In this document: positions 35,123 through 44,330 of the stretch, in pieces
Position numbering within the stretch: position 1 is the stretch's first letter
Layout of the letters: each line of letters starts with the position of its first letter
Assembly (NCBI RefSeq): GCF_019285515.1
Contig: NZ_CP079095.1
Location: forward strand, 3,070,501-3,134,500
DNA: 64,000 bases
From: Methylococcus sp. Mc7
Lineage (GTDB): Bacteria; Pseudomonadota; Gammaproteobacteria; Methylococcales; Methylococcaceae
Direction: 5' to 3'
Position numbers and translations under genes: made by a program
The notes under the pieces: model-generated
What the model was told of the DNA's origin: nothing
The model's input: the letters and a program-made list of their open reading frames with translations, nothing else
The model's database searches: none

Positions 35123-36850
35123 ATGAAGCGGCCCGAGAACATCGTCTATTGGCTGAACGACAAACCGCCGGCCGCGATCTCCGCGTTCGTCGGCCTGCAG
35201 CAGATGTCCTTTCTCGGCGTCTACCTCGTGATTTCGCCGCTGTTCGTGAGGACCGAAAACATCGGTGACCACGACTCGCAGATTCTGCTGGCGACCACGC
35301 TCCTGGTTTCCGGAATCGGGGTCATGTTGCAGGCGGCCGGGCGCCTCGGCATAGGTTCCGGGTATTTTTGCCCCTTGCAGGCCACTTCGGCGTCGTTCGC
35401 GACCATGGAACTGGCACGGCTTGCCGGGGGCATGGAGCTTGCCTTCGGCATGGTGGGCGTGATGGGAGCGGCGCAGGTCCTGTTCGGCGAGGTGTTCCGG
35501 CGGCTGCGCAGCATATTTTCGGTTGAACTTGCCGGCGTGGCCGTGACCTTGGTCGGACTGGGCCTCGGTTACAAGGGGGTCACCCTGCTCGGCGGCATCG
35601 ATGCGCCCGGTGGGCTGTGGAAGCACGACATCGCCATTGGATTTCTCGCGCTTGCGGTCATGATCGTTTGCAACGTCTGGTCGTCCAGCAGTCTTCGCTT
35701 GTTTTCGGCGTTTGCCGGATTGGCCGCAGGTTTGGCCGTCAGTGTTCTGGTCGACGGCATTCGGCCCGAGGACGCCGAGAACTACAAGGAGACGCCTTTG
35801 CTGGCGCTGCCCCAGTTGCCCACCTTCGGCTGGGCATTCGATCCGGCGCTGATCGTGCCTTACATCGTGCTGGGTCTGGCTTTTTCCCTGCACGGATTCG
35901 GTGCGCTCGCCGCCGCTCAGCGCTTCAACGATTCGGAATGGCGGCATCCCGACATGGCGCAGATATCGCGGGGCATTCGCGCGGAGGGGGTTTCCAACCT
36001 CATTGCCGGACTGGTGAACAGTCTGCCGCTCACTTCCAGCGGCGGTGCCGTCTCCCTGGCAGCGGCCACCGGCTGTACCAGCCGCCATATTGCCTATTGG
36101 CTCGGCGGTATCATGATCGTCCTGGCATTCGTACCGAAGATCACGGTGTTTTGGTCGGTGCTTCCCGTGCCGGTGATCGGGGCGGCGGCGGTATTCCTGT
36201 CATCCTTCACCCTGCTGGCCGGCTTGCAGATGATCGCATCGCGCATGCTCGACAACCGCAAGATTCTCACCGTCGGCATCGGCCTCTTGCTGGGGGTCAG
36301 CCATGAGCCTTTGAAGCACCATTATCGGGAAGAGCTGCCTTCCTTCCTGGTGCCGGTAACCCAGTCGAGCGTCGCTCTCGGCGTGGCCGGTGCGACCTTG
36401 CTGTCGGGTGTGTTCCGCATCGGTGCGGGCACGCGGCGACGGCGGTCGTTCGTCCTCGGAGAATCGCAGCTCGACGACGTCATCGACTACCTGGACCGGC
36501 AGGGGCGGGCCTGGGGCGCCCGCCCGGACGTCGTGCGGCGCAGCGAATACGCGATATGGCAGGCGTTCGAGATCCTCCACGACCACGGTTTCGTGACGCG
36601 GAACGAACAAGGCGAGGGTGTCGTCGAGGTCGAGACCCTGGTCGACGAATTCACGTTCACGGTGATCGCCCGTTACCGCGGCGACGCGATCCCGCTCTCC
36701 ACCCACGCCCCCAGTCATGAGGAGCTTCTGGAGTCCGATACGGGTATCCTGGAGATGGCGGGCTATCTGCTTTACAAGCTCGCGGACAGGGTGCGTTCGC
36801 GCGCGCTTGTCAATGGGATGGCGGAGCTCCGCCTGACCTTTGTCGAATGA
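35123..36850 (+). CDS. SLC23/UraA-fold permease fused to a degenerate RsbW-like domain
   Basis: Membrane transporter of the nucleobase-ascorbate (NCS2/SLC23) fold, 575 aa. About 12-14 hydrophobic segments occupy residues 17-435 (FVGLQQMSFLGVYLVISPLF, FSVELAGVAVTLVGLGLGY, GFLALAVMIVCNVWSSSSL, LVPVTQSSVALGVAGATLLS). The TM1 QH motif of nucleobase carriers is QQ, and the NAT signature QNxGxxxxT is replaced in LPLTSSGGAVSLAAATG, so xanthine or uracil need not be the substrate. After an Arg-rich linker, the last 135 residues have the shape of an RsbW-type GHKL domain (RSEYAIWQAFEILHDHG, then ILEMAGYLLYKLADRV and AELRLTFVE). The N-box Asn and the G1 Asp-x-Gly are missing, so it probably does not bind ATP. 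A carbonic anhydrase lies before it and a STAS protein after it. Confidence 0.75.
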   Translation: MKRPENIVYWLNDKPPAAISAFVGLQQMSFLGVYLVISPLFVRTENIGDHDSQILLATTLLVSGIGVMLQAAGRLGIGSGYFCPLQATSASFATMELARLAGGMELAFGMVGVMGAAQVLFGEVFRRLRSIFSVELAGVAVTLVGLGLGYKGVTLLGGIDAPGGLWKHDIAIGFLALAVMIVCNVWSSSSLRLFSAFAGLAAGLAVSVLVDGIRPEDAENYKETPLLALPQLPTFGWAFDPALIVPYIVLGLAFSLHGFGALAAAQRFNDSEWRHPDMAQISRGIRAEGVSNLIAGLVNSLPLTSSGGAVSLAAATGCTSRHIAYWLGGIMIVLAFVPKITVFWSVLPVPVIGAAAVFLSSFTLLAGLQMIASRMLDNRKILTVGIGLLLGVSHEPLKHHYREELPSFLVPVTQSSVALGVAGATLLSGVFRIGAGTRRRRSFVLGESQLDDVIDYLDRQGRAWGARPDVVRRSEYAIWQAFEILHDHGFVTRNEQGEGVVEVETLVDEFTFTVIARYRGDAIPLSTHAPSHEELLESDTGILEMAGYLLYKLADRVRSRALVNGMAELRLTFVE

Positions 36851-36886
36851 TTCGCTGCATTTCAACTTGTTGCCTGGAGCAAACCG

Positions 36887-37213
36887 ATGCTTGATATCAC
36901 TTGTGAAACCCGGGGCGAGGTGCTGGTCGCGCATCTGAGCGGCCGCATCGACGCCGCCGCGTCCCGCGCCTTCGAGGAACAGGCGCTGGCCTGGCTGGAT
37001 GCGGGAACCCGAAACCTGGTGATGGATCTTTCGTCCATCAGCTACATCAGCAGCGCCGGTTTGCGGGTCTTTCTGCTGATCGCCAAGAAACTCAAGGAGG
37101 CGGAAGGCTCGGTGAAGCTCTGCGCGCTCACGCCGGCGGTCAACGACGTTTTCGAGATCAGCGGATTCAGCCGGCTGTTTTCGATCTATCCGTCGCTGGA
37201 ACATGTGACCTGA
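36887..37213 (+). CDS. STAS-domain anti-anti-sigma factor (RsbV/SpoIIAA type)
   Basis: Single STAS domain, 108 aa. The core is LVAHLSGRIDAAASRAFEEQ, LVMDLSSISYISSAGLRVF and CALTPAVNDVFEISGFSRLF. Ser56 in ISSAGL sits where RsbV and SpoIIAA are phosphorylated by their kinases, so switching is possible. It begins 36 bp after the permease-RsbW fusion and 34 bp before the binding-protein gene. In SulP anion transporters a STAS domain is attached to the permease; here it is a separate protein, while the permease carries an RsbW-like tail. A direct STAS/tail or STAS/kinase (33797) contact is a reasonable inference. Confidence 0.9.
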   Translation: MLDITCETRGEVLVAHLSGRIDAAASRAFEEQALAWLDAGTRNLVMDLSSISYISSAGLRVFLLIAKKLKEAEGSVKLCALTPAVNDVFEISGFSRLFSIYPSLEHVT

Positions 37214-37247
37214 GTCGAATGCCGGCGCGGCCATCCTGGTGTCTGCC

Positions 37248-38534
37248 ATGAAGAAGCTGGTCGTTTCGGGCGCGGCACTCGCGGTCCTGGCCGCTTTGGC
37301 CGGCGCATGGGGCTTGCGCGAGCACGCCCGGCCGCCGATCAGGATAGGCATACTGCATTCGCTGACCGGCGCCATGGCCATCAGCGAGAAATCGGCTGTG
37401 GATGCGGAACTCATGGCCATCGACGAGATCAACGCCGCGGGCGGCCTGCTGGGGCGCCGGGTCGAAGCGGTGGTGGCCGACGGCGCGTCGGACTGGGGGA
37501 CTTTCGCCAGGCAGGCGGGCCGGCTGATCACCGAGGAAAAGGTCAGTGCGATCATCGGCTGCTGGACTTCCGCCTGCCGGAAAAACGTCAAGCCGGTGGT
37601 GGAAAAATATAACCACCTGCTGATCTATCCCATGGCCTATGAAGGCCTGGAGATTTCCAAGAACATCATCTACACGGGGCTGGCCCCTAATCAGCAGATC
37701 GTCCCCGCCCTGAAATGGAGCCTGGACAAGCTGGGCAGGCGCGTTTTCCTGGTGGGTTCGGATTACGTGTGGCCGCACAGCGTCAATGCCGTTCTGCGGG
37801 ATTGGATCAAGGGGCTGGATGGCGAAATCGTGGGCGAGGAATACGTTTTCTTCGGCAGCAGCGACGTCGGCAGCGTGGTCGAGAAAATCGCCGCCCTACG
37901 TCCGAACGTCGTCATCAGCACGATCGCGGGGGAATCGAATCTGGCTTTCTACCGTGTGCTGCGGGAATCCGGTATCCAGGCGAAAGACGTTCCCGTGGTG
38001 TCGCTGTCGGTGGGGGAAGAAGAACTCCGCGACATTCCACCGCGGGACGCCGCCGGCCATTATTCCGCCTGGGGTTATTTTCAGGCGGTCGCCCGCGAGG
38101 AAAACACCTCTTTCGTGAGGCGGTTCCGGGAGCGCTACGGCCAGGACCGGGTGACGGCGGATTTTCCGGAGACGGCCTATTTCAGCATGCTGCTGTGGGC
38201 CGAGGCGGTGCGCGAGGCCGGGTCGCCCGAGGCCGGCCTGGTCAACGAATACATGCTCGGCCAGAGCATCGACGCCCCCGAGGGCGTGGTGACGATCGAT
38301 CCGGCCACGCGCCATACCTGGAGGTCGTTCAACATGGGGCGCATCCTCGACAATGGCCAGGTCGAAATCGTCTGGTCGACGGATCACCCCATCAGGCCCG
38401 TGCCGTATCCCAGGACCCGCAGCAGACGCGAATGGGAAAACTTTCTCAACGAGCTCTACATAGGGTGGAACCACAACTGGGCGAATCCCGTGCCCACCGT
38501 CGCGACCGTCGAAAGAAAGGACAAGCGGCAGTGA
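37248..38534 (+). CDS. urea/amide-type periplasmic substrate-binding protein
   Basis: Periplasmic binding protein of the AmiC/UrtA/FmdD group (type I fold), 428 aa. The start at 37248 (MKKLVVSGAALAVLAAL) gives a signal peptide; a GTG three codons earlier is possible. Diagnostic stretches are IRIGILHSLTGAMAISEKSA, MAIDEINAAGGLLGRRVEAV, IIGCWTSACRKNVKPVVEK, LIYPMAYEGLEISKNIIYTG, VFLVGSDYVWPHSVNAVLRD and AWGYFQAVAREENTSFVRRF. Urea and short-chain amides are the known ligands of close families. No ABC permease or ATPase genes are near, so it probably serves sensing. The downstream chemoreceptor begins inside its last codons (GTGA overlap), so the two are translationally coupled. Confidence 0.88.
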   Translation: MKKLVVSGAALAVLAALAGAWGLREHARPPIRIGILHSLTGAMAISEKSAVDAELMAIDEINAAGGLLGRRVEAVVADGASDWGTFARQAGRLITEEKVSAIIGCWTSACRKNVKPVVEKYNHLLIYPMAYEGLEISKNIIYTGLAPNQQIVPALKWSLDKLGRRVFLVGSDYVWPHSVNAVLRDWIKGLDGEIVGEEYVFFGSSDVGSVVEKIAALRPNVVISTIAGESNLAFYRVLRESGIQAKDVPVVSLSVGEEELRDIPPRDAAGHYSAWGYFQAVAREENTSFVRRFRERYGQDRVTADFPETAYFSMLLWAEAVREAGSPEAGLVNEYMLGQSIDAPEGVVTIDPATRHTWRSFNMGRILDNGQVEIVWSTDHPIRPVPYPRTRSRREWENFLNELYIGWNHNWANPVPTVATVERKDKRQ

Positions 38535-40555
38535 AAATCTCGGCTTCGAGGCTCGGGCAAGGCACCATCGCGGGACGCATACTCCGCTGGTTCCTGATCT
38601 TGGCGACGGTCCCCGCCATCGCATTGACCCTGGTGACCAATTATCTTTCCGCGGAGGCGCTGCGCGACCGCGTCCAGGGCGAGCTGATGTTCATCGCCCT
38701 TTCCAAGGCCGAGGACGTGGAAACCTATGCCTATGAGCGGATAAGGGCGGCGGTGGTGCTGCGCAACGACCAGTATCTGGTCGCGTCGATGAATGCTTTA
38801 CAGAAATACCGGCGCGAACCGGGGCGTTACGCCAGGGAGCAGCAGGCATTCGACCTGGAGGCGCGCCCCGTGCTGGATTTCATGATAGAAAACCTGGCTT
38901 TCAGGAATCTGATCGCCTTCGATCCCCGGGGGGAAGTTCTGTACCAGTCGCATCCGGTCCAGCAGCTCGGGAAGAACCTCTTTGAAGGCCAACTGAAGGA
39001 GTCGCCGCTTGCCAAAGCGGTGCAGCACGCCACGACGCTGCTCGACGCCGAAATCTCCGATTTCGGTGCCTATCCGGGCGGCGACAAGCCGGTGGGATAC
39101 GTCGTGACGCCGCTGTTCGACAGCGGGGGAGGGCTCGTCGCCATCATCGCCTTGCAGTTGGATACGGACGAGATATTTGCGCCGTTCCTGGACTACAGCG
39201 GCCTGGGAGACACCGGTCAGACGGTCGTGGGCCTCTTGGACCACAACGAGATACGCATCATTTCACCACTGAGAAACCAGCCCGATGCGGCGCAGAAGCT
39301 CCGTATCCAGATGGGGGACAGCCAGGGTCAGGGCATCCAGAAGGCCGTGCTGGGGAACCGCGATTTCGGGGAGATTTCCGGAATATTCAAGGAGCCGGTG
39401 CTGGCGAGCTGGACTTACCTGCCGTCTTTCCGGTGGGGACTCTCGGTGCAGATGGACGTGGACGAGGCGCTGGCCCTGGTGGACACCCAGCGTCTGGTCA
39501 ACGGCGGGCTGCTGGCGTTGCTGCTGATTCCCACCGCCCTGGCGGCTTCCCTGGTCTCGCGCACCATCTCGCGCCCCGTGGGCGAAGCCATAGCCGCGGC
39601 AGAGACGGTCGCCGCCGGCGACCTCACGGCGAATCTCGACAGCGACCGGAACGATGAAACGGGCAAACTGCTCCGGGCGTTGGGGCGCATGACGACCTAT
39701 CTCAATTCGCTGGTCGGACAGGTGCAGAAGTCGATCATCGAGCTGGTGTCGACCTCCAACACGCTGACGGCGATGAACCGGGCCCAGGAAGAGGACATAT
39801 CGGCCTTCGGTGCGACCACGAATCAGATCGCGGCGGCTTCGCGGGAAATCTCGGCGACTTCGGAAGAGCTGTTGCGCACGATGGCGGACGTGACCCGCAT
39901 GGCCGGGAGCACGGCCGAGATGGCGAATGCCGGGCGTAACGAGCTGGCCGACATGGAGCAGGTGATGCGCACCCTGGCCGAGTCCACCGGTTCCATCGCC
40001 GACAAGCTCAACGCCATCAGTGCGCGCGCCAGCGACATCTCCACGATGACTACCACCATCAAGCGGGTGGCGGAGCAGACCAATCTTCTGTCGCTCAATG
40101 CCTCGATCGAAGCGGAGAAAGCCGGAGAGTTCGGTCTGGGATTCGCCGTCGTCGCCCGCGAGATCCGCCGCCTCGCGGACCAGACCGCCGTGGCTACGTT
40201 GGACATCGAAACCGTGGTGCGGGAGATGCATGCCGCGGTGTCGGTCGGGGTCATGGAAATGGATAAGTTCTCCGAGCAGGTCCGGCGGGGGGTCGACGAG
40301 ACGAGTCGGATCAGCCAGCAGTTTTCCCGGATCATCGAGCAGGTGGGGGAGCTGACTCCGCGGTTCGATGCCGTGCACGAGGGCATGCGCTCGCAGTCGG
40401 CCGGCGCGCTCCAGATTCGCGACGCCATGGTGGCTTTGTCGGAGAGCGCGATGCAGTCCGCGCAGGCATTGGAAGAAACCAACCGGGCCTCGCAGCGGCT
40501 GGAGACGGCGATCGCCGAGCTCCGCAAGGAAATCGCCATCTTCCGTTTGTCGTGA
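38531..40555 (+). CDS. WspA-like methyl-accepting chemotaxis protein coupled to a binding protein
   Basis: Chemoreceptor of 674 aa starting with GTG at 38531, inside the stop region of the binding-protein gene. TM1 is residues 19-41 (ILRWFLILATVPAIALTLVT). A Cache-type periplasmic domain spans about 42-325 (FRNLIAFDPRGEVLYQSHPV, YVVTPLFDSGGGLVAIIALQ). TM2 is near 328-350, then HAMP (RTISRPVGEAIAAAETVAAG). The signalling tip is [20 protein letters not shown], followed by [20 protein letters not shown] and VREMHAAVSVGVMEMDKFSE, which closely follows WspA. WspA receptors drive a diguanylate cyclase through a dedicated CheA/CheY-like path; none is adjacent here. The start overlap suggests the binding protein is made in proportion to the receptor and may present ligand to it. 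Confidence 0.9.
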   Translation: MKISASRLGQGTIAGRILRWFLILATVPAIALTLVTNYLSAEALRDRVQGELMFIALSKAEDVETYAYERIRAAVVLRNDQYLVASMNALQKYRREPGRYAREQQAFDLEARPVLDFMIENLAFRNLIAFDPRGEVLYQSHPVQQLGKNLFEGQLKESPLAKAVQHATTLLDAEISDFGAYPGGDKPVGYVVTPLFDSGGGLVAIIALQLDTDEIFAPFLDYSGLGDTGQTVVGLLDHNEIRIISPLRNQPDAAQKLRIQMGDSQGQGIQKAVLGNRDFGEISGIFKEPVLASWTYLPSFRWGLSVQMDVDEALALVDTQRLVNGGLLALLLIPTALAASLVSRTISRPVGEAIAAAETVAAGDLTANLDSDRNDETGKLLRALGRMTTYLNSLVGQVQKSIIELVSTSNTLTAMNRAQEEDISAFGATTNQIAAASREISATSEELLRTMADVTRMAGSTAEMANAGRNELADMEQVMRTLAESTGSIADKLNAISARASDISTMTTTIKRVAEQTNLLSLNASIEAEKAGEFGLGFAVVAREIRRLADQTAVATLDIETVVREMHAAVSVGVMEMDKFSEQVRRGVDETSRISQQFSRIIEQVGELTPRFDAVHEGMRSQSAGALQIRDAMVALSESAMQSAQALEETNRASQRLETAIAELRKEIAIFRLS

Positions 40556-40600
40556 TGCGCTTGGGGGGGTGTGGATTCCGGGCCGCTCCGTGGAACGCGT

Positions 40601-40630
40601 TTGGAAGCCGGCAATCAATCGGTGTAAACT
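40601..40630 (+). promoter_or_regulatory. sigma-70-like promoter for glyA
   Basis: TTGGAA (40601-40606) and TAAACT (40625-40630) are spaced by 18 bp, 66 bp before the glyA ATG. A short hairpin (CGCC/GGCG, 40647-40659) with a T-run lies between promoter and gene, so it might be a leader structure or a weak terminator of upstream transcription. I see no glycine riboswitch. Confidence 0.4.
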
Positions 40631-40696
40631 CTCACGTTCGATTTTGCGCCGCCAAGGCGTGTTTTTTTCACTCCGACGGAAGAGGTTTAGGTTCCC

Positions 40697-41953
40697 ATGT
40701 TCAGCAAGGGTATGGAGATTGCCGGATTCGACGACGAACTCTGGACTGCGATCCAGGACGAGGAACGCAGGCAGGAGGACCACATCGAGCTGATCGCTTC
40801 GGAGAACTATGCCAGCCCGCGGGTGATGCAGGCCCAGGGGACCGTGCTGACCAACAAGTACGCGGAAGGGTATCCAGGCAAGCGCTATTACGGCGGCTGT
40901 GAGTACGTCGACGTGGTGGAGACCCTGGCCGTCGAGCGCGCCAAACAACTGTTCGAGGCCGATTACGCCAACGTCCAGCCGCATTCCGGTTCGCAGGCCA
41001 ATGCCGCCGTCTACATGGCCTTGCTGAATCCGGGCGATACGGTGCTGGGCATGAGCCTGGCGCACGGCGGACATCTGACCCACGGCGCCAAGGTCAATTT
41101 TTCAGGCAAGCTTTACAAAGCCATCCAGTACGGGCTCAACCCGGAAACCGGCGAAATCGATTACGGCCAGGTCGAAGAACTGGCCCGCGAGCACCATCCG
41201 AAGATGATCGTGGCCGGTTTCTCCGCCTATTCCCAGGTGGTCGACTGGCAGCGTTTCCGCGCGATCGCCGATTCGGTCGGCGCCTGGCTCATGGTCGACA
41301 TGGCCCACGTCGCGGGATTGATCGCGGCCGGCCTGTATCCCAGCCCGGTGCAGATCGCCGACGTGACGACGACCACCACCCACAAGACGCTCCGCGGGCC
41401 GCGCGGTGGCCTGATCCTGGCCAAAGCCAATCCCGACGTCGAGAAAAAGCTCAACTCGCTGGTTTTCCCCGGCATTCAGGGCGGCCCGCTGATGCACGTG
41501 ATCGCGGCGAAGGCCGTAGCGTTGAAAGAGGCCTTGCAGCCCGATTTCAAGCACTATCAGGCTGCGGTGATGGAGAACGCCGACGCCATGGCGAAGGCTT
41601 TCATCGGGCGCGGCTACCGCATCGTGTCCGGCGGCACCCGGAATCATCTGTTTCTGGTCGATCTGATCGAAAAAGGCCTGACCGGCAAGCTGGCCGAAGA
41701 GGTGTTGGGCAGGGCGCATATCACCGTCAACAAGAATGCGGTGCCGAACGATCCGCAGTCTCCCTTCGTGACCAGCGGCATCCGGGTGGGGACGCCCGCC
41801 GTGACGACCCGCGGCTTCGGGGTCGAGGAATGCCGTCTGCTGGCGAGCTGGATGTGCGACGTCATGGACAAGTCCGAGGACGAAACGGTCATCGGCCAGG
41901 TGCGCGAAGAGGTGACCCATCTGTGCCGGCGTTTCCCGGTCTATGCCAACTGA
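40697..41953 (+). CDS. glyA: serine hydroxymethyltransferase
   Basis: PLP enzyme (418 aa) interconverting serine and glycine with transfer of the C1 unit to tetrahydrofolate. It feeds one-carbon metabolism and, in serine-pathway methylotrophs, formaldehyde assimilation. Signatures are [59 protein letters not shown], the [17 protein letters not shown] segment, the PLP-lysine site [19 protein letters not shown], and [14 protein letters not shown]. Length and motifs are complete. It opens the conserved block glyA-nrdR-ribDE-ribB-ribH-nusB-thiL-pgpA. Confidence 0.98.
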   Translation: MFSKGMEIAGFDDELWTAIQDEERRQEDHIELIASENYASPRVMQAQGTVLTNKYAEGYPGKRYYGGCEYVDVVETLAVERAKQLFEADYANVQPHSGSQANAAVYMALLNPGDTVLGMSLAHGGHLTHGAKVNFSGKLYKAIQYGLNPETGEIDYGQVEELAREHHPKMIVAGFSAYSQVVDWQRFRAIADSVGAWLMVDMAHVAGLIAAGLYPSPVQIADVTTTTTHKTLRGPRGGLILAKANPDVEKKLNSLVFPGIQGGPLMHVIAAKAVALKEALQPDFKHYQAAVMENADAMAKAFIGRGYRIVSGGTRNHLFLVDLIEKGLTGKLAEEVLGRAHITVNKNAVPNDPQSPFVTSGIRVGTPAVTTRGFGVEECRLLASWMCDVMDKSEDETVIGQVREEVTHLCRRFPVYAN

Positions 41954-42006
41954 ACGTGCGGGTCGCTCACCGGAGCCCCGCGGTTTTTGAGGGGTGAAGT
42001 TCGCCC

Positions 42007-42504
42007 GTGCGGTGCCCTTTCTGCGGTGCTCAAGATACGCGAGTCGTGGATTCCCGGCTGTCGCAGGAGGGGGACCAGGTGCGCCGCCGCCGCGAGTGCG
42101 GCGAGTGCAAGGAGCGCTTCACCACCTATGAGGCGGCGGAACTCAACATGCCCAGGGTGGTGAAATCGGATGGCAGCCGGCAGCCGTTCCGCGAGGAGAA
42201 GCTGCGGGCCGGCATGCTGCGCGCCCTGGAAAAGCGCCCGGTGCCCAGCGACCGGGTGGAGGCGGCCATCACCCGCATCAAGAAGCGCCTGCTCGCCACC
42301 GGCGAGCGTGAAGTGCAGTCCCGCCTGGTCGGCGAGTACGTGATGAACGAGCTGAGCCAGCTCGACGACGTGGCCTATGTCCGGTTCGCCTCGGTCTACC
42401 GCCGGTTCGAGGACGTCAACCAATTCCGCGAAGTGATCGACCGCCTGGAAAGCGAGCCGGATTCCGAAACCGCCCGCAGGCAGGCCGATGCTTTCGATGC
42501 CTGA
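42007..42504 (+). CDS. nrdR: transcriptional repressor NrdR
   Basis: Zinc-ribbon/ATP-cone repressor of ribonucleotide reductase genes, 165 aa, starting with GTG at 42007. The four zinc cysteines are in [17 protein letters not shown] and [16 protein letters not shown]. The ATP-cone begins [20 protein letters not shown] and ends [20 protein letters not shown]. With dATP bound it oligomerises and binds paired NrdR boxes; such a pair lies upstream of nrdA in this window. The glyA-nrdR-ribD order is common in gammaproteobacteria. Its 3' end overlaps the ribD start region by up to 17 bp. Confidence 0.97.
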   Translation: MRCPFCGAQDTRVVDSRLSQEGDQVRRRRECGECKERFTTYEAAELNMPRVVKSDGSRQPFREEKLRAGMLRALEKRPVPSDRVEAAITRIKKRLLATGEREVQSRLVGEYVMNELSQLDDVAYVRFASVYRRFEDVNQFREVIDRLESEPDSETARRQADAFDA

Positions 42505-43666
42505 AAACGGGCGTTCCGTGCCTTCATCGATGCTCCCCTTGCCCGATGCCGCGAACTGGTGCGCCGAGGATCACCGCTTCATGGCGCGCGCCCTGCGTCT
42601 TGCCGAAAAGGGTTTGTATACGACCGACCCCAACCCTCGGGTGGGTTGCGTCCTGGTGCAAGGATATGAAGTGGTCGGCGAGGGCTGGCACCAGCGGGCC
42701 GGCGGCCCCCATGCCGAGATCGCGGCGCTGCGGGACGCCGGACAACGGGCCAGGGACGCCACGGCCTATGTGACGCTGGAGCCCTGTTCGCATCACGGCC
42801 GGACGCCGCCCTGCGCCGACGCCCTGATCGAGGCGGGAGTTCGCCGTGTAGTGGCGGCCATGCAGGATCCCAATCCGCGGGTGGCGGGGCAAGGCCTTGA
42901 ACGGCTGCGGCGGGCGGGGGTCGAAGTGTCCTGCGGCTTGTTGTGGCAGGAGGCGGAGCGCTTGAATCCAGGCTTCGTCAAGCGGATGCGTTCGGGCTTG
43001 CCTTTCGTCCGCAGCAAGCTGGCCATGAGCCTCGACGGGCGCACCGCCCTGGCCTCCGGCGAGAGCAAATGGATCACCGGCGAAGCGGCGCGGTACGACG
43101 TCCATCGCCTGAGGGCGCGCAGCTCCGCCATCGTGACCGGGATCGGCACCGTGCGTGCCGACGATCCCTTGCTCACCGCCCGCCTGAGCGAAGATACCGA
43201 TCTGGAACAGCCGGCGAGGGTGATTCTGGACAGCCGCCTGCGATCGTCGGCGGACGCACGGGTTTTCCGGCAGGCCGGCCGTACGCTGGTGCTGACCACG
43301 GCGGCCGATCCTCCGGCGCGGCAATCCCTGGTCGATGCCGGCGCGGAGGTGATGGAGGTGGAGCCCGATGCTTCGGGAAAGCCGGAAGTGTCGGCCGTTG
43401 TGCGGGTGCTGGGACAGATGGAATTCAACGAGGTGCTTTTCGAGGCCGGCGCAACCCTGAACGGAGCGCTGCTGATGGCCGGCGCGGTCGACGAGTGGGT
43501 CGTCTACCTCGCGCCCTGTGTCTTGGGGGACGAGGCGCGCGGACTGTTCCGCCTGCCCGGTCTGGCCGGGATGGCGGACCGTCCGGAACTGGCGATCGTG
43601 GACGCACGGCGGGTTGGCAGGGACATGCGGCTGATCCTACGGCCGATCGGTCCCGGAGAACTTTGA
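42488..43666 (+). CDS. ribD: riboflavin biosynthesis protein RibD (deaminase/reductase)
   Basis: Bifunctional enzyme of 392 aa. The N-terminal deaminase (residues 30-150) has the zinc motifs [13 protein letters not shown] and [20 protein letters not shown]; the C-terminal reductase (about 170-390) has [46 protein letters not shown] and [17 protein letters not shown]. Together they carry out steps two and three of riboflavin synthesis. The exact start is uncertain: ATGs at 42488, 42497 and 42530 are all possible and none has a strong ribosome site. The first overlaps nrdR by 17 bp. Confidence 0.95.
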   Translation: MLSMPENGRSVPSSMLPLPDAANWCAEDHRFMARALRLAEKGLYTTDPNPRVGCVLVQGYEVVGEGWHQRAGGPHAEIAALRDAGQRARDATAYVTLEPCSHHGRTPPCADALIEAGVRRVVAAMQDPNPRVAGQGLERLRRAGVEVSCGLLWQEAERLNPGFVKRMRSGLPFVRSKLAMSLDGRTALASGESKWITGEAARYDVHRLRARSSAIVTGIGTVRADDPLLTARLSEDTDLEQPARVILDSRLRSSADARVFRQAGRTLVLTTAADPPARQSLVDAGAEVMEVEPDASGKPEVSAVVRVLGQMEFNEVLFEAGATLNGALLMAGAVDEWVVYLAPCVLGDEARGLFRLPGLAGMADRPELAIVDARRVGRDMRLILRPIGPGEL

Positions 43667-43670
43667 AGCG

Positions 43671-44330
43671 ATGTTTACAGGCATAATACAGGCCATAGGG
43701 CAGCTACAGCGCAAGGAGCCCCGTGGCGGCGACTGCCGTTTGACCGTCGCCGCCGGCAAGCTGGCCATGGGCGAAGTGAGGCTCGGCGACAGCATCGCGG
43801 TCAACGGCGTCTGCCTGACCGTGGTCGAATTCGGCGGGGGCGGTTTCAGCGCCGACGTCTCCCGCGAGACCCTGTCCCGCACCACACTGGGAGAGCTCGG
43901 GGCCGGGGCGGCGCTCAACCTGGAGCTGGCGCTGACACCGAGCACCCGCCTGGGCGGACACATCGTCAGCGGTCACGTCGACGGCGTCGGTACCATCAGC
44001 GCACGGGGCGGGGATGGACGGTCGGTCAGGTTCCGCATCGATGCGCCTGCGCAGCTGGCGAAATACATCGCCGAAAAGGGGTCGATCTGCGTCGACGGAA
44101 TCAGCCTGACGGTCAATCGCGTCGACGGCTGCACCTTCGACGTCAACGTCGTTCCCCATACGCTGGCCGAAACGACGCTGGGGGAAGCCCCGGCCGGCAG
44201 GCGCGTCAATCTGGAAGTCGATCTGCTGGCGCGGTACCTGGAACGGCTGATTCAAGGCGAGGCCGCCGCGCGGCCCGCCGGTTCACTCACGCGCGAATTG
44301 CTGCGCGGCCATGGATTCATCGCAGAATGA
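43671..44330 (+). CDS. ribE: riboflavin synthase alpha chain
   Basis: Riboflavin synthase (219 aa), which dismutates 6,7-dimethyl-8-ribityllumazine to riboflavin. The internal duplication of the lumazine-binding domain is visible: [12 protein letters not shown] and [20 protein letters not shown] in the first half, [15 protein letters not shown] and [20 protein letters not shown] in the second. The trimerisation C-terminus is slightly long ([15 protein letters not shown]). It begins 4 bp after ribD and overlaps the next gene as ATGA, so the rib genes are one operon. The symbol ribC is used for this gene in E. coli. Confidence 0.96.
   Translation: MFTGIIQAIGQLQRKEPRGGDCRLTVAAGKLAMGEVRLGDSIAVNGVCLTVVEFGGGGFSADVSRETLSRTTLGELGAGAALNLELALTPSTRLGGHIVSGHVDGVGTISARGGDGRSVRFRIDAPAQLAKYIAEKGSICVDGISLTVNRVDGCTFDVNVVPHTLAETTLGEAPAGRRVNLEVDLLARYLERLIQGEAAARPAGSLTRELLRGHGFIAE

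Noticed and set aside
39263-41083. 606-codon antisense frame across the chemoreceptor and glyA
   Set aside because: Shadow of two real genes; no motif and no ribosome site.
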